From assembly GCA_027014605.1 (NCBI GenBank), contig JALWDJ010000030.1:62001-126000 (forward strand): 64,000 nt of DNA. The letters run 5' to 3'. The stretch comes from Campylobacteraceae bacterium (GTDB lineage Bacteria; Campylobacterota; Campylobacteria; Campylobacterales; Sulfurovaceae). A program made the position numbers and the translations under genes. Positions 37,412-46,523 of the stretch are shown here, piece after piece. Within the stretch, counting starts at the first letter, position 1. Each line of letters starts with the position of its first letter. The notes beneath the pieces were generated by a model that had not been told where the DNA came from, searched no databases, and saw nothing but the letters and a program-made list of their open reading frames with translations.

Positions 37412-38657
37412 TCAAGGTGGACTCTCATTAGAACAAGCACCTCCAATATCTGTTGTTTTAAGGTTTTTTATTACAGGTAGTATATTTGGAGTTTTACTTT
37501 CTCTTTTTATACTCTTTAATAGTTTTTATCAACTACCTCTATTTAGTTCTCATATAATTTTAGTACATCTTTTAGGATTGGGTGTAATGGCTTCATTTAT
37601 GTTTGGAGCAATGTTTCAGATGTTACCTGTAATTGCAGGGGTTGTTATTAAGATTCCAACTAAAAAAGCTTTAATTGCTCATATTCTATTATCTGTTGGT
37701 ATATTGCTACAGATTACTGCATTTTCAACTTCCAACTCATATCTATATCTTTTTGCCTCTATTATCTTAGGTGGTGGACTTCTACACACCTCTACACTAA
37801 TGTTTAAAGAGCTAATTAAGATAAAAGACCACTCAAGTTCATCAAAGGGTATGTTATTTGCTATATCTAGTTTTATTATAACCATACTTCTAGGTATAGT
37901 TATGCTATTAACTCTTGGTGGATATTTAGATATGCCATATTTATTAGAACTAAGAGAGATACACTACTCATTTGCTATATTTGGTTGGGTAACTCTGCTA
38001 ATTATTGCTATATCTTTTCAAGTTATAGAGATGTTTTTTGTAACACCTAAATATCCTAATATAATGACAAAATATCTAATTATCACTCTATTTATGCTTT
38101 TAGTTATAAAAAGTATTCTTATCTTTCGTAGTATAGACACTATTCTAATAGATATAGTTTTCTCATCTCTACTTATAATTTATGCAGGAGTAACACTCCA
38201 TAGATTATATAGAAGAAGACGACCAACTGTAGATGGGAGTGTATGGTTTTGGAGATTTGGTATGGGACTACTAATTGTAAGTCTATCTAGCTTTTTTATA
38301 GATGACCTAAGAGCTATAACCTATATATCATTTATAGGTTTTGCTCTAAGTATAGTATTTGCTATGGTATATAAGATAGTTCCATTTTTAGTATGGTTTC
38401 ATTTATCTAACCAAGGATATATGGAAGCTCCTATGATGCATGATGTTATACATCCTAAAAGAGTAAAGATACATTTTTTTGTACATCTTGCTCTATTTAC
38501 TCTTTTAATTATAAATAGTTTTTTTAATTTTTTAATTGTATATATAATATCTAATATAGTTTTAACTCTATCTTTTAGCTGGATACTATATCATATTGTT
38601 ATGGCAAATAGGAAATATTACCATATTCAGAGGAGTTTTACGCCCATAAAATGGTAA
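37404..38657 (+). CDS. Polytopic membrane protein of the hemerythrin-DUF2249 operon
   Basis: 417 aa with about twelve membrane helices and conserved-looking histidines inside or at the ends of helices (SSHIILVHLLGLG near 48-60, REIHYSFAIFGW near 190, VWFHLSNQ near 332, MMHDVIHP). The glycine-rich second helix (GVMASFMFGAMFQMLP) recalls NnrS and heme-copper oxidase subunit I-like proteins, so heme binding is conceivable. I cannot assign it to a named family with confidence. It overlaps the DUF2249 gene by 8 nt, so the three are one operon, probably for nitric oxide or redox stress. Confidence 0.6.
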   Translation: MFSQGGLSLEQAPPISVVLRFFITGSIFGVLLSLFILFNSFYQLPLFSSHIILVHLLGLGVMASFMFGAMFQMLPVIAGVVIKIPTKKALIAHILLSVGILLQITAFSTSNSYLYLFASIILGGGLLHTSTLMFKELIKIKDHSSSSKGMLFAISSFIITILLGIVMLLTLGGYLDMPYLLELREIHYSFAIFGWVTLLIIAISFQVIEMFFVTPKYPNIMTKYLIITLFMLLVIKSILIFRSIDTILIDIVFSSLLIIYAGVTLHRLYRRRRPTVDGSVWFWRFGMGLLIVSLSSFFIDDLRAITYISFIGFALSIVFAMVYKIVPFLVWFHLSNQGYMEAPMMHDVIHPKRVKIHFFVHLALFTLLIINSFFNFLIVYIISNIVLTLSFSWILYHIVMANRKYYHIQRSFTPIKW

Positions 38658-38726
38658 AATCTAATCTTTTTTAGAAAAAATATATTTCTACATTTTTATT
38701 ACACATTTTTATTTTATAATATTCTC

Positions 38727-38838
38727 ATATATGAAAATATAGTGTGTGTATGAGGTTTAGGCGTAGCCTTTCAACAAGATTTAAAAAAGTTGTGTTGTAT
38801 GGATTATTACTTAGTTAGACTATTAACTAAGTAATAAT
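38727..38838 (+). ncRNA. Possible structured small RNA or leader with long hairpin
   Basis: The 253-nt gap between the membrane protein and pepD contains TATAAT at 38715-38720. It is followed by a small stem (AGGC-GTA-GCCT, around 38757-38768), a CAACAA...TTGTGTTG pairing around 38772-38798, and a perfect 15-bp stem (38803-38817 with 38824-38838, loop GACTAT). This is more ordered than the surrounding AT-rich DNA. It resembles no RNA family I recognise. It could be a small RNA, a pepD leader or the terminator of the upstream operon. Confidence 0.35.
38803..38838. repeat. Perfect 15-bp inverted repeat
   Basis: ATTATTACTTAGTTA and its exact reverse complement flank a six-base loop. The stem is nearly all A/T and is not immediately followed by a T-run (the nearest, CTATTTTTT, begins about ten bases on), so it is a weak candidate intrinsic terminator. 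It could also be an operator. It lies about 145 nt after the upstream stop and 72 nt before pepD. Confidence 0.8.
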
Positions 38839-38910
38839 TAATTCTCTATTTTTTCAAATTTCTCTGAAATTTTATTTAAATTCTATATAATTCTTTAAAA
38901 AAGAGATATT

Positions 38911-40197
38911 ATGGTAGAAAAAATTATAGAATATTTTATTCAGATAACAAAAATTCCACACTGTAGTAGAGAGAGTCAAAAGCTATTAGAGTTTTTAAAA
39001 GAGTTTGCAATAGATAGAGGTTATAGTGTAGAGATAGATGATGCTCAAAATCTACTTGTAAAAAGAGGAAATCCAAAACTTGTTCTTCAAGCTCACTATG
39101 ATATGGTATGTATGGGAAAAGCTCCTGATATAGAGACATATATTAAAGATGGGTGGTTATATGCTAAAGAGTCATCATTGGGTGCTGATAATGGGATTGC
39201 TATTGCTATGATGATGTATCTTATAGATATGCAAAAAGAGTTAGAGTTTCTATTTACAGCTGATGAGGAGATTGGTCTAATTGGTGCTTCCCATTTAAAT
39301 TTAAAATTAAATAGTAGATATTTGTTAAATATTGATTTTGAAGATGCAGGAGAGGTGTGTATCGGTTGTGCTGGTGGAGCTGATATTGTAGCCTCTAAGA
39401 GAGTAGAGAAATCTGCTCCATTTAAATATAACTATAGAGTAAGTGTGACGGGGTTACAGGGCGGACACTCTGGAATTGATATAGATAAAAATATTCCTAA
39501 TGCTATTAAGATTTTGGCAGAATTTTTAAAAGATAGAGATATTAAGATAGGCTCATTTAGTGGAGGTGAGAGAAGAAATTCAATTCCAACCAGTGCTATA
39601 GCTACTATTAGCTCTTTATATACCTTAGAGAGTAGTAATAGCTTAGTTAAGGTAGAGCCAATAGATAATTTAGATGAGGTTTATGATAGTATAGATTTCA
39701 TAGATTTATTAAATGAGTTTAAACACGGAATAGACTCTTTTAATAGTGATTTAAATATACCAGATAGGAGTATAAATCTTGCTATAGTTAACTTTAATCG
39801 TGGAGATATATCTATAGAGAGTAGTGTTAGGGCTATGTCTAAAGATGGGTTAAGTATTATATGTAATAAAAATATAGGACTATTTAAAAAATATGAATTT
39901 AGCGTAAGAGAAGAGTATAAATATCCTGCATGGAAACCTGAAATTAATGAGTTTACAGAAAATGTATATAGTAGTATGGAGAGAGTTTTTGGCATAGCTA
40001 AATATAGTGCAATACATGCTGGACTTGAGTGTGGAGTATTGTCTAAAAAATATCCAAATATTAAATTTGCATCAATTGGTCCTACAATAAAGTATCCTCA
40101 CTCTATTAATGAGAAAGTGGAGTTAAAATCTATAGAGAATATATTTAATGTAATATTAGATTTGCTAAATAAATCTATTCTAAAATCTCTATTTTAG
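38911..40197 (+). CDS. pepD: Aminoacyl-histidine dipeptidase (M20/PepD family)
   Basis: 428-aa cytosolic zinc dipeptidase. Metal-site motifs are VLQAHYDMVCMG near residue 53, SLGADNGIAIAMMMYL near 88 and FTADEEIGLIGASHL near 113, then GLQGGHSGIDI near 180 in the dimerisation domain and IHAGLECGVLSK near 370. These follow PepD (Xaa-His dipeptidase) rather than PepT. A GAGATATT site precedes the ATG. Its 3' end overlaps the convergent lipoprotein gene by 23 nt. Confidence 0.9.
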   Translation: MVEKIIEYFIQITKIPHCSRESQKLLEFLKEFAIDRGYSVEIDDAQNLLVKRGNPKLVLQAHYDMVCMGKAPDIETYIKDGWLYAKESSLGADNGIAIAMMMYLIDMQKELEFLFTADEEIGLIGASHLNLKLNSRYLLNIDFEDAGEVCIGCAGGADIVASKRVEKSAPFKYNYRVSVTGLQGGHSGIDIDKNIPNAIKILAEFLKDRDIKIGSFSGGERRNSIPTSAIATISSLYTLESSNSLVKVEPIDNLDEVYDSIDFIDLLNEFKHGIDSFNSDLNIPDRSINLAIVNFNRGDISIESSVRAMSKDGLSIICNKNIGLFKKYEFSVREEYKYPAWKPEINEFTENVYSSMERVFGIAKYSAIHAGLECGVLSKKYPNIKFASIGPTIKYPHSINEKVELKSIENIFNVILDLLNKSILKSLF

Positions 40198-41755
40198 GTC
40201 TTTTATCTTCGGGGATTATCTCAAACATATCTTTACTACTATTAACCTCATCAGGTTCTTTAATTCTTACAATAGTAAGATTATTTAACATATCATTATA
40301 GCTACTATTATGTATCTCTCCTTGTGCTTTCCCCTCAAATATAGTAAATGTTCCTAGAGTGACTTCAAAAATATCTATTAGAGAAAAGCCTGTAATATCT
40401 GTATATGGAGGAAGAAGGAGAAATGAACCATCTGTTAGATTTATATCTGTAATTTTAAGTTGATAGAATTGAAGATTATCTCTTATATTATTTATCTCTT
40501 TACTATTATTATTTTCTATAATTGTACTATTATCTTCACTACTACTATTATTTTCATTACAACTACTCTTATTACATATTACCTCTGTGGTACTTGTAAT
40601 GTTATCTTCTGAGTTTGGATTTATTAGGTTTCCTGAAAATAGTATTAGAGAGTTATTATCTGTAATTTCTCCTGTTGATGAAAAACTACTAATATTTGTA
40701 TCGTTTCCTTCTGATATCTCTTCAATGCTATTTGTTTGAATTTGAATAGTAGAGTTATCATCATCTTTATTTGCTAAAGTTAAGCTCATATTCTCTTTAT
40801 GTCCCTCTTGAGCTACTCTATTATATACATGCATAGTCTCTTTTCCACTCTCATCGGTTAAATAATAGATAGATATATCTATAGTTTTATTTTTATCTCT
40901 ATAGAAGTATGTTGTTGTAACATCTTTGCTATAATCATTCCATTTAAATATTTGAAACTCCTCTAAAGTTCTATTTATATCATTTTTATTTTTAACTGTA
41001 ATATTATTATCACTCTCATTATTCTCTTTATAGAAACTTCTTAAGATATCATCATTTGATGCCATATCTAATTTTAACTCATAATTATTTCCCTCATCAA
41101 CATAATCTTTTCTAAAAGCTAATTCTCCTAGAGATACTCTACTATTAGTATATTCATCAAGTGTAAAATTACCATCATCTATAATAGTATCTATTTTAGA
41201 GATAGTTTTATTATCAAGCACGACAGATAATATTTTAGGTTCAAATGTACAAGATAACATACCTTCACATCTATTCAAAACTTGTGGCATAACCTTTTCT
41301 AATAGAACTAGATTTATCTGTGCAATTTTTACAATATCCTCTATTTGAGATATATTTTTTTTAAGCTGTTCATATCCAATCTCATTTACTATTTTAGTTT
41401 GATTATTTTCTAATGAACTGTTACTATCTATAGTTTGATTATTATCTAGTGAGTTGTTACTATCTGTAGTTTGATTATCTTCACTGCTACTATTAGTATC
41501 ACTGTCTGGTTTTAGAATATTTGGAAACTCCATACTAATAGTTTGAGGCAATATACTATTTTCCTCTTCAGCATCTCTAACGCTACTATTTAATGAGCCA
41601 TCTGCTATTAAATTATTATTATCTGTAGTTGAGTTTAAATCTGTATCTATAGTACTATTTGCTAGTGTAGTATCTTTTTTAGAACTACTTCCCATCATTC
41701 CACAACCACCACTAAAAATAATAATAAAAATTAATAAAATTATATTTTTTACCAT
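40175..41755 (-). CDS. Asn/Ser/Asp-rich lipoprotein of unknown function
   Basis: 526-aa predicted lipoprotein: a hydrophobic signal (VKNIILLIFIIIF) ends in the lipobox SGGC at about residues 15-18. Much of the chain is low-complexity (N, S, D, T, E), including the repeated unit TIDSN-SL-NNQ near residues 86-120 and a second N/S/E-rich stretch near 400-425. The ordered part between about 130 and 330 contains two cysteines (NRCEGMLSCTFEP). I do not recognise a domain. A cell-envelope protein exposed in the periplasm or on the surface is likely. No operon partner. Confidence 0.7.
   Translation of the reverse strand: MVKNIILLIFIIIFSGGCGMMGSSSKKDTTLANSTIDTDLNSTTDNNNLIADGSLNSSVRDAEEENSILPQTISMEFPNILKPDSDTNSSSEDNQTTDSNNSLDNNQTIDSNSSLENNQTKIVNEIGYEQLKKNISQIEDIVKIAQINLVLLEKVMPQVLNRCEGMLSCTFEPKILSVVLDNKTISKIDTIIDDGNFTLDEYTNSRVSLGELAFRKDYVDEGNNYELKLDMASNDDILRSFYKENNESDNNITVKNKNDINRTLEEFQIFKWNDYSKDVTTTYFYRDKNKTIDISIYYLTDESGKETMHVYNRVAQEGHKENMSLTLANKDDDNSTIQIQTNSIEEISEGNDTNISSFSSTGEITDNNSLILFSGNLINPNSEDNITSTTEVICNKSSCNENNSSSEDNSTIIENNNSKEINNIRDNLQFYQLKITDINLTDGSFLLLPPYTDITGFSLIDIFEVTLGTFTIFEGKAQGEIHNSSYNDMLNNLTIVRIKEPDEVNSSKDMFEIIPEDKRPKIEILE
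41395..41500. repeat. 36-bp tandem repeat inside the lipoprotein gene
   Basis: TAGTTTGATTAT recurs at 41395, 41431 and 41467 with a 36-nt period, encoding twelve-residue Asn/Ser/Asp-rich units. Because the period is a multiple of three, copy-number change would alter length without breaking the frame. Confidence 0.75.
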
Positions 41756-41887
41756 GAAAAAATCCCATTCTGTTTTACTAATAATAGCATATAAAATTAA
41801 GTGTAAGGTTAGTCAAATATTTTATATACTACTATAGTAGAAGTAGGTAATAATGAAAAAGTGTAGAAAAAGTGTAGAGGGTGAGAG

Positions 41888-42562
41888 ATGTTAAAAAGAA
41901 GTAAATATACTCTTTTATATGTTGAAGATGAAGATTTTATTAGAAGAATTGCAATATCTTATCTTCGTCCATATTTTGCTAAAATTTATGAAGCAAGTGA
42001 TGGAGTAGAGGCATTAGAGATATATAAAGAGGGTAAAATAGATATGATAATGACTGATATAGAGATGCCAAATATGGACGGTTTAACTCTATGTAGAGAG
42101 ATTAGAAAAGATGATAAAAAGACGCCAATTATTATTACAACAGCATATACAAATACAGAGTATCTGCTTGAAGCTGTTACTCTAAATTTAATTAAGTATC
42201 TTGTAAAACCTATGGAAGAGGAGTCTATGTTTGATGCTATAAGATTATGCTTTGAGCAGATAGAGACACAAAATCCAAATATTATAGACCTCTCAAAAGA
42301 GCATAAATTAGATACATTTAATCATACTCTAATTAGAGGTGATGAGGTTATAAAATTAACAGATTCTCAATATAAATTTTTAGATATTCTCTTAAAAAAT
42401 CGAGGAAGAATAGTCTCATATTCAGAGATAGAAAATTTTGTATGGTTTGATAAAATTATGAGTAGTGATGCACTTCGTAGTTTAGTCCGTGATGTTAGAA
42501 AACTTATAGGTAAAGAGAAGATAGAAAATATCTCTAAGTGTGGATATAGGATACATCTCTAA
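41888..42562 (+). CDS. OmpR/PhoB-family response regulator
   Basis: 224-aa transcription regulator. Receiver: YVEDEDF near residues 14-20, phosphoacceptor Asp in MIMTDIEMPNMDG near 58, Thr in IIITTAYTN and Lys in LVKPMEEES near 109. A winged-helix DNA-binding domain follows (about 135-224), with LTDSQYKFLDILLKNRGRIVSYSEIENFVW and ALRSLVRDVRKLIG. It overlaps the histidine kinase gene by one base. A typical epsilonproteobacterial two-component pair; the targets are unknown. Confidence 0.92.
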   Translation: MLKRSKYTLLYVEDEDFIRRIAISYLRPYFAKIYEASDGVEALEIYKEGKIDMIMTDIEMPNMDGLTLCREIRKDDKKTPIIITTAYTNTEYLLEAVTLNLIKYLVKPMEEESMFDAIRLCFEQIETQNPNIIDLSKEHKLDTFNHTLIRGDEVIKLTDSQYKFLDILLKNRGRIVSYSEIENFVWFDKIMSSDALRSLVRDVRKLIGKEKIENISKCGYRIHL

Positions 42563-43986
42563 TGGATAAGATACTGAAGATAAAAATAGCTTCTATTATT
42601 ATATATTTAGGTATAGTTATAATATTTTTTTATGATGAACATTTCTTTATTGCAACTAAGCCTGTTTATATATATAGTGATGTAGAGTTTTTTATTGCTA
42701 TTCTCTCTCTTGGGGTTATTTTGTCTTCTGCTGTATATAATTTAGCATTCTATTTTTATATTAGAAATTTGCAATATTTATATTATGCTTTAGCACAACT
42801 TGCAATAATATCTCTCTTGATACAGATAGAAAATCTATTTATATATCCTTTTAGCGAGTTTTATAACTTTAAACGAGATATATTTATATTTGATATTTCT
42901 CAAATATTAGTTGTACTCTTCTCAACACTATTTATTCAGCAATTCTTAACTTTATATAAAATAAAAAATTTAAATAAGATTATTAATTCTATAATATATC
43001 TCTCTATCTTTGATTTAATATATACTCTAATATTTTCTCATGCAATATTAACTAAATTTATACCTAGTTTTATATGGATTTTACTTGTTTTATCTGAAGC
43101 ACAAAGACTTAGTAAAACTAAAGATATACCATTTTATTTAATATTAATTGGATGGTATTCTCTACTTGTTGTATCTATTGGAGAGTATTTTATAGATATG
43201 TTTAATATAGATTTTAAAACATTTCCATTTTTACATATTGCTTTTGCAATAGAATCTATGTTTCTATCTTTTGCTATATCATATAAGTTTAAGCTTATTG
43301 AAAATAGTCAAAAGTTACAACAAAGTATGTTACTTCAACAATCAAGATTAGCCTCAATGGGTGAGATGATAGCAATAATTGCTCATCAGTGGAGACAGCC
43401 ACTAAATTTTTTATCTTTTGCATTTATGCACATTAAAAGGAGTTGTAATGGTGACAAGGATGCACTCTTAACTATTAAAGAGGCAAATGAGCAACTTCAA
43501 TATATGTCTAAAACTATAGAAAATTTTAGAAATTTCTATAATCCATCTAAAAAGAGAGAAGATTTTGATATTCAAAAAGCGTTAGAAGATACTATAAAAA
43601 TTATATCTCCAACTCTAAATAAGATAGATATTAATTTAGATGTTAAAGATAATTTTACATGTTATGCAAATAGAAATGAGTTTCAGCAGGTTATTTTAAA
43701 TATTATTAATAATGCCAGAGATATTTTAATTCAAAGAGAGGTAAAAGAGCCTAATATAGAGATAGTTATAGATAAAAATATCATATCTATTAAAGATAAT
43801 GGTGGAGGTATAAAAAAAGAGTATCTCAATAGTATATTTGAGCCATATTTTACCACTAAGAAAAATAGTGATGGAATTGGATTATATATTGCAAAGACTA
43901 TTATAGAAAAAGAGATGAGAGGTAAATTAGATGTTAAAGTAGATGGAGATAGCACAATTTTTGTAATTAGATTAAACCAAATTTAG
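42562..43986 (+). CDS. Sensor histidine kinase with multi-helix membrane sensor
   Basis: 474-aa inner-membrane kinase. An N-terminal anchor and seven or eight helices to about residue 240 resemble the 7TMR-DISM type without the extracellular domain. Then come the H-box LASMGEMIAIIAHQWRQPLNFL (His near 274), the N-box VILNIINNARDIL near 378, DNGGGI near 412 and GIGLYIAKTIIE near 437. The AHQWRQPL form of the H-box is common in Campylobacterota. Partner of the OmpR-type regulator just upstream. The signal is not evident; a membrane-borne or lipid-soluble cue is possible. Confidence 0.9.
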   Translation: MDKILKIKIASIIIYLGIVIIFFYDEHFFIATKPVYIYSDVEFFIAILSLGVILSSAVYNLAFYFYIRNLQYLYYALAQLAIISLLIQIENLFIYPFSEFYNFKRDIFIFDISQILVVLFSTLFIQQFLTLYKIKNLNKIINSIIYLSIFDLIYTLIFSHAILTKFIPSFIWILLVLSEAQRLSKTKDIPFYLILIGWYSLLVVSIGEYFIDMFNIDFKTFPFLHIAFAIESMFLSFAISYKFKLIENSQKLQQSMLLQQSRLASMGEMIAIIAHQWRQPLNFLSFAFMHIKRSCNGDKDALLTIKEANEQLQYMSKTIENFRNFYNPSKKREDFDIQKALEDTIKIISPTLNKIDINLDVKDNFTCYANRNEFQQVILNIINNARDILIQREVKEPNIEIVIDKNIISIKDNGGGIKKEYLNSIFEPYFTTKKNSDGIGLYIAKTIIEKEMRGKLDVKVDGDSTIFVIRLNQI

Positions 43987-44021
43987 ATAGAATACTACTG
44001 AAATCAATTTAAAGGTTAGAG

Positions 44022-44492
44022 ATGAAAATAGTAGTAATTCAAGGTCCAAATCTAAATATGTTAGGTCATAGAGAGCAGAATATTTATGGTCCAATGAAAT
44101 TAGAAGAGATACATATACAGATGAAAAATTTTGCAGAACAAAATGGTATGGAGATAGAGTTTTTTCAGAGTAATTTAGAAGGAGAGATTGTTGATAAGAT
44201 ACAGGAGTGTTTAGGTGATGCCGATGGAATTATTATAAATCCAGCAGCATATACACATACATCTATTGCGATTAGAGATGCAATCTCTGCTGTACAAATT
44301 CCAACAGTTGAAGTTCATCTATCAAATATATATGCTAGAGAGGATTTTAGACATAAATCACTTACAGCACCAGTATGTACGGGACAGGTTTCAGGTTTTG
44401 GGCCTTTTGGTTACCATATGGCAATGGTTGCAATTACTCAAATTATGAGTGAGATAAAAGCTATGAGAGATGCGCAACAGGCACAAAATTAG
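44022..44492 (+). CDS. aroQ: Type II 3-dehydroquinate dehydratase
   Basis: Dehydrates 3-dehydroquinate to 3-dehydroshikimate in the shikimate pathway. The 156-aa protein has [18 protein letters not shown] (with catalytic Tyr and Arg), [18 protein letters not shown], and [32 protein letters not shown] containing the general acid His. Length and motifs are complete. Followed after 3 nt by pepP, likely co-translated since pepP lacks its own strong ribosome site. Confidence 0.95.
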   Translation: MKIVVIQGPNLNMLGHREQNIYGPMKLEEIHIQMKNFAEQNGMEIEFFQSNLEGEIVDKIQECLGDADGIIINPAAYTHTSIAIRDAISAVQIPTVEVHLSNIYAREDFRHKSLTAPVCTGQVSGFGPFGYHMAMVAITQIMSEIKAMRDAQQAQN

Positions 44493-44495
44493 TAG

Positions 44496-45521
44496 ATGAA
44501 TAACTATATAGTAAAAGATGAGAATGCTATATATTATGAAGCTAACTATAGCTCTGATAATGCACTCTTTTTAAAACTTGGAAGTGAGTGTTTTATATTG
44601 ACAGATAGTAGATATGAGATAGAGGCTAAAGAGTCTGTAAAAAATGGAGTTTCCGTTTTAATAACAAAAAATCTATATAAATTAGCGAACTCTCTTATTA
44701 AAAATTCTAAAATTAAAAAGATAATATATGATCCAAAAGAGTGGAGTATTTTTTCATTTAGAGAATTGTCAAATAATCTTAATATAAATTTTAAAGAGAG
44801 AGTTGATTTATCTCATAAAAAAAGAATTATTAAAAAAGAGTATGAGTTAGAGTTATTATCTATTTCAGCAAAATTAGGAGTAGAGGCTTTTGATAGATTA
44901 GCTAATAAAATTAATAAGTTTGGTTTTAAAAAAGATGAGTATAGTCTAACTTATATAGCAAAAGAAGCACTATCTAAAAAGGGAAAATATGAGTTATCAT
45001 TTGAGCCAATTGTAGCAATTAATCAAAATTCAGCAAAACCTCATGCTATGCCAACATCTAAAAAGTTAAAAAAATCTAATTTACTTCTAGTTGATGCAGG
45101 ACTTAAGTATAAAAGATATTGTTCAGATAGAACAAGAACTATTTTTGCAAAAAAAGATTTTTCTTTTTCTATAAACCAAAAGTTTAAATCAAAAAAGATA
45201 CAAAAGATATATGATACTGTTTTGAAAGCTCATGATGTAGCAATAGTAAAAGCTAGAAGTGGAATGAAAGCAAAAAAAATAGACTCTTTTGCTAGAGATA
45301 TTATTTCAAAAGCAGGATTTGGAGACTATTTTATCCACTCTACAGGTCATGGTGTAGGATTAGATATTCATGAGATGCCATATATTAATTCAAAGTCAGA
45401 TACTATTATTGAAGATGGAATGGTATATACCATAGAACCAGGCATCTATATACCCAATGAGTTTGGAGTTAGGATTGAAGATATGGTTGCTATGATTAAT
45501 GGTAGAGCTATTATTTTATAA
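44496..45521 (+). CDS. pepP: M24 family Xaa-Pro peptidase
   Basis: 341-aa metallopeptidase with a creatinase-like N-terminal domain (about 1-110) and a pita-bread catalytic domain. Metal ligands are visible: DAGLKYKRYCSDRTRT (two Asp), HSTGHGVGLDIHEMPYI (His) and MVYTIEPGIYIP, then GVRIEDMVA (two Glu). It removes amino acids N-terminal to proline. The gene name is tentative between pepP and pepQ types. The ATG follows the aroQ stop by 3 nt. Confidence 0.88.
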   Translation: MNNYIVKDENAIYYEANYSSDNALFLKLGSECFILTDSRYEIEAKESVKNGVSVLITKNLYKLANSLIKNSKIKKIIYDPKEWSIFSFRELSNNLNINFKERVDLSHKKRIIKKEYELELLSISAKLGVEAFDRLANKINKFGFKKDEYSLTYIAKEALSKKGKYELSFEPIVAINQNSAKPHAMPTSKKLKKSNLLLVDAGLKYKRYCSDRTRTIFAKKDFSFSINQKFKSKKIQKIYDTVLKAHDVAIVKARSGMKAKKIDSFARDIISKAGFGDYFIHSTGHGVGLDIHEMPYINSKSDTIIEDGMVYTIEPGIYIPNEFGVRIEDMVAMINGRAIIL

Positions 45522-45526
45522 TTAAT

Positions 45527-45643
45527 TTAGCTCGTACTTATTTGATAATTTATAGGTGTAGTCTCTATACTATTATCTTTTTTACTAAATAATAAAAAGT
45601 ATAAAGCTATAATTATGCCAATTATTAATATTATCTCATACAT
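45527..45643 (-). CDS. Possible 38-aa single-helix membrane protein
   Basis: A short frame starting ATG with an AAAGGA site 6 nt upstream encodes a hydrophobic helix (YEIILIIGIIIALYFLLF) followed by a positively charged then polar tail ending TTPINYQISTS. The combination of ribosome site, membrane helix and positive-inside charge is what a real small membrane protein looks like, but the AT-rich composition makes hydrophobic short frames common. It converges on pepP. No family recognised. Confidence 0.4.
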   Translation of the reverse strand: MYEIILIIGIIIALYFLLFSKKDNSIETTPINYQISTS

Positions 45644-45902
45644 TATTAATCCTTTTTTTGTCTCTATTATACATAAATTATTGTTTTTTACAAATAAAGT
45701 TTATTTTTTAATATATATGTATCAAATTTATTTTAATTAATATCTATATAGTTATATTTTGTTGTAAAAAAAATGTATATATAGCCGTTTGTAAACTTTT
45801 TTATTACTTTTTGAAGAATAGATAAAATTACACAATAAATATACATATTTTATATACTATTTCATCCAATTTATTTTTTGCTTTCATAAGGGGGTATTTT
45901 TT
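45644..45902. other. AT-rich intergenic stretch, likely divergent promoters
   Basis: Between the putative 38-aa gene and the small lipoprotein gene lie about 260 nt of A/T-rich DNA with several weak TATAAT-like hexamers on both strands. No RNA gene or convincing repeat is visible. The last bases, AAGGGGG, are the ribosome site of the lipoprotein gene. Confidence 0.5.
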
Positions 45903-46127
45903 ATGTGTAAAATATTAACTATTATTGGAATAGGACTATTTTTATGTGGTTGTGTAGAGAGCGAGCCTAAACCAGAAAATATTAACTCTTCATCAGATAA
46001 TTTAGATAATAATAAATCATCTAAATCATCTCTAGTTAGAAAAAAGTACTATTCAGGTTGTAAATTACTTGCTAGTGGATATTTGGTCTGTCCTAAATTT
46101 AGAGTTACTGAAAATAGTACAAAATAA
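45903..46127 (+). CDS. Small lipoprotein
   Basis: 74-aa protein with signal CKILTIIGIGLFLCGC, ending in the lipobox LCGC (lipidated Cys near residue 17). A Ser/Asn/Asp-rich linker follows, then KKYYSGCKLLASGYLVCPKF, whose two cysteines could form a disulfide. The ribosome site AAGGGGG is strong. No known domain; probably anchored in the inner or outer membrane facing the periplasm. Confidence 0.65.
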   Translation: MCKILTIIGIGLFLCGCVESEPKPENINSSSDNLDNNKSSKSSLVRKKYYSGCKLLASGYLVCPKFRVTENSTK

Positions 46128-46523
46128 ACATTTTATGATATCTATACCCATATATTATATGATAATTATGATCTAGTAACCCTGAATAATAAATCAATAT
46201 ACATTTTAATTATTAAAATAATATAGTTTTATATATTAAATTTATTATTGTTGAACAATATAAGTCTTAGAATATCTAAGAGAGTTCTTATGAGTATTAA
46301 CATACAAAAATGTTTTCATAGCATAGTTTTAAGTTCACAAATACCATAAAATGGTAAAACTTACCTCTTTTTAAGAGTAAAGATTGTACTGCTCTTTTGT
46401 TTCTAATTGTTGATATTCGTGATATTATATTGATAATTAGCTTAAATGCTAATTAATTAGAATTTAAATTTCTAGCAATATTTATATAATATTATCAATT
46501 CTCACTAAAATTGAGATAAAGAT
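46128..46523. other. Intergenic region with palindrome and small hairpins
   Basis: About 395 nt without a gene, between the small lipoprotein and the convergent dus gene. It holds a palindrome TATTGTT-G-AACAATA (46246-46260), a short hairpin CTTAG-AATAT-CTAAG just after it, CCAT-AAA-ATGG around 46347, and ATTAGC-TTAAAT-GCTAAT around 46440. These may be chance in AT-rich DNA or parts of a small RNA and a terminator. No coding potential was seen. Confidence 0.45.

Noticed and set aside
38642-38658. CCATAAAATGGTAAAA shared with 46346-46361 as a dispersed repeat
   Set aside because: Only about 16 bases, one copy inside a coding end; likely chance in this composition.
38803-38838. Inverted repeat as an NssR/Crp-type operator
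   Set aside because: The arms read GTTA-N6-TAAC in the wrong orientation and spacing for TTAAC-N4-GTTAA, and the stem is far longer than such a site.
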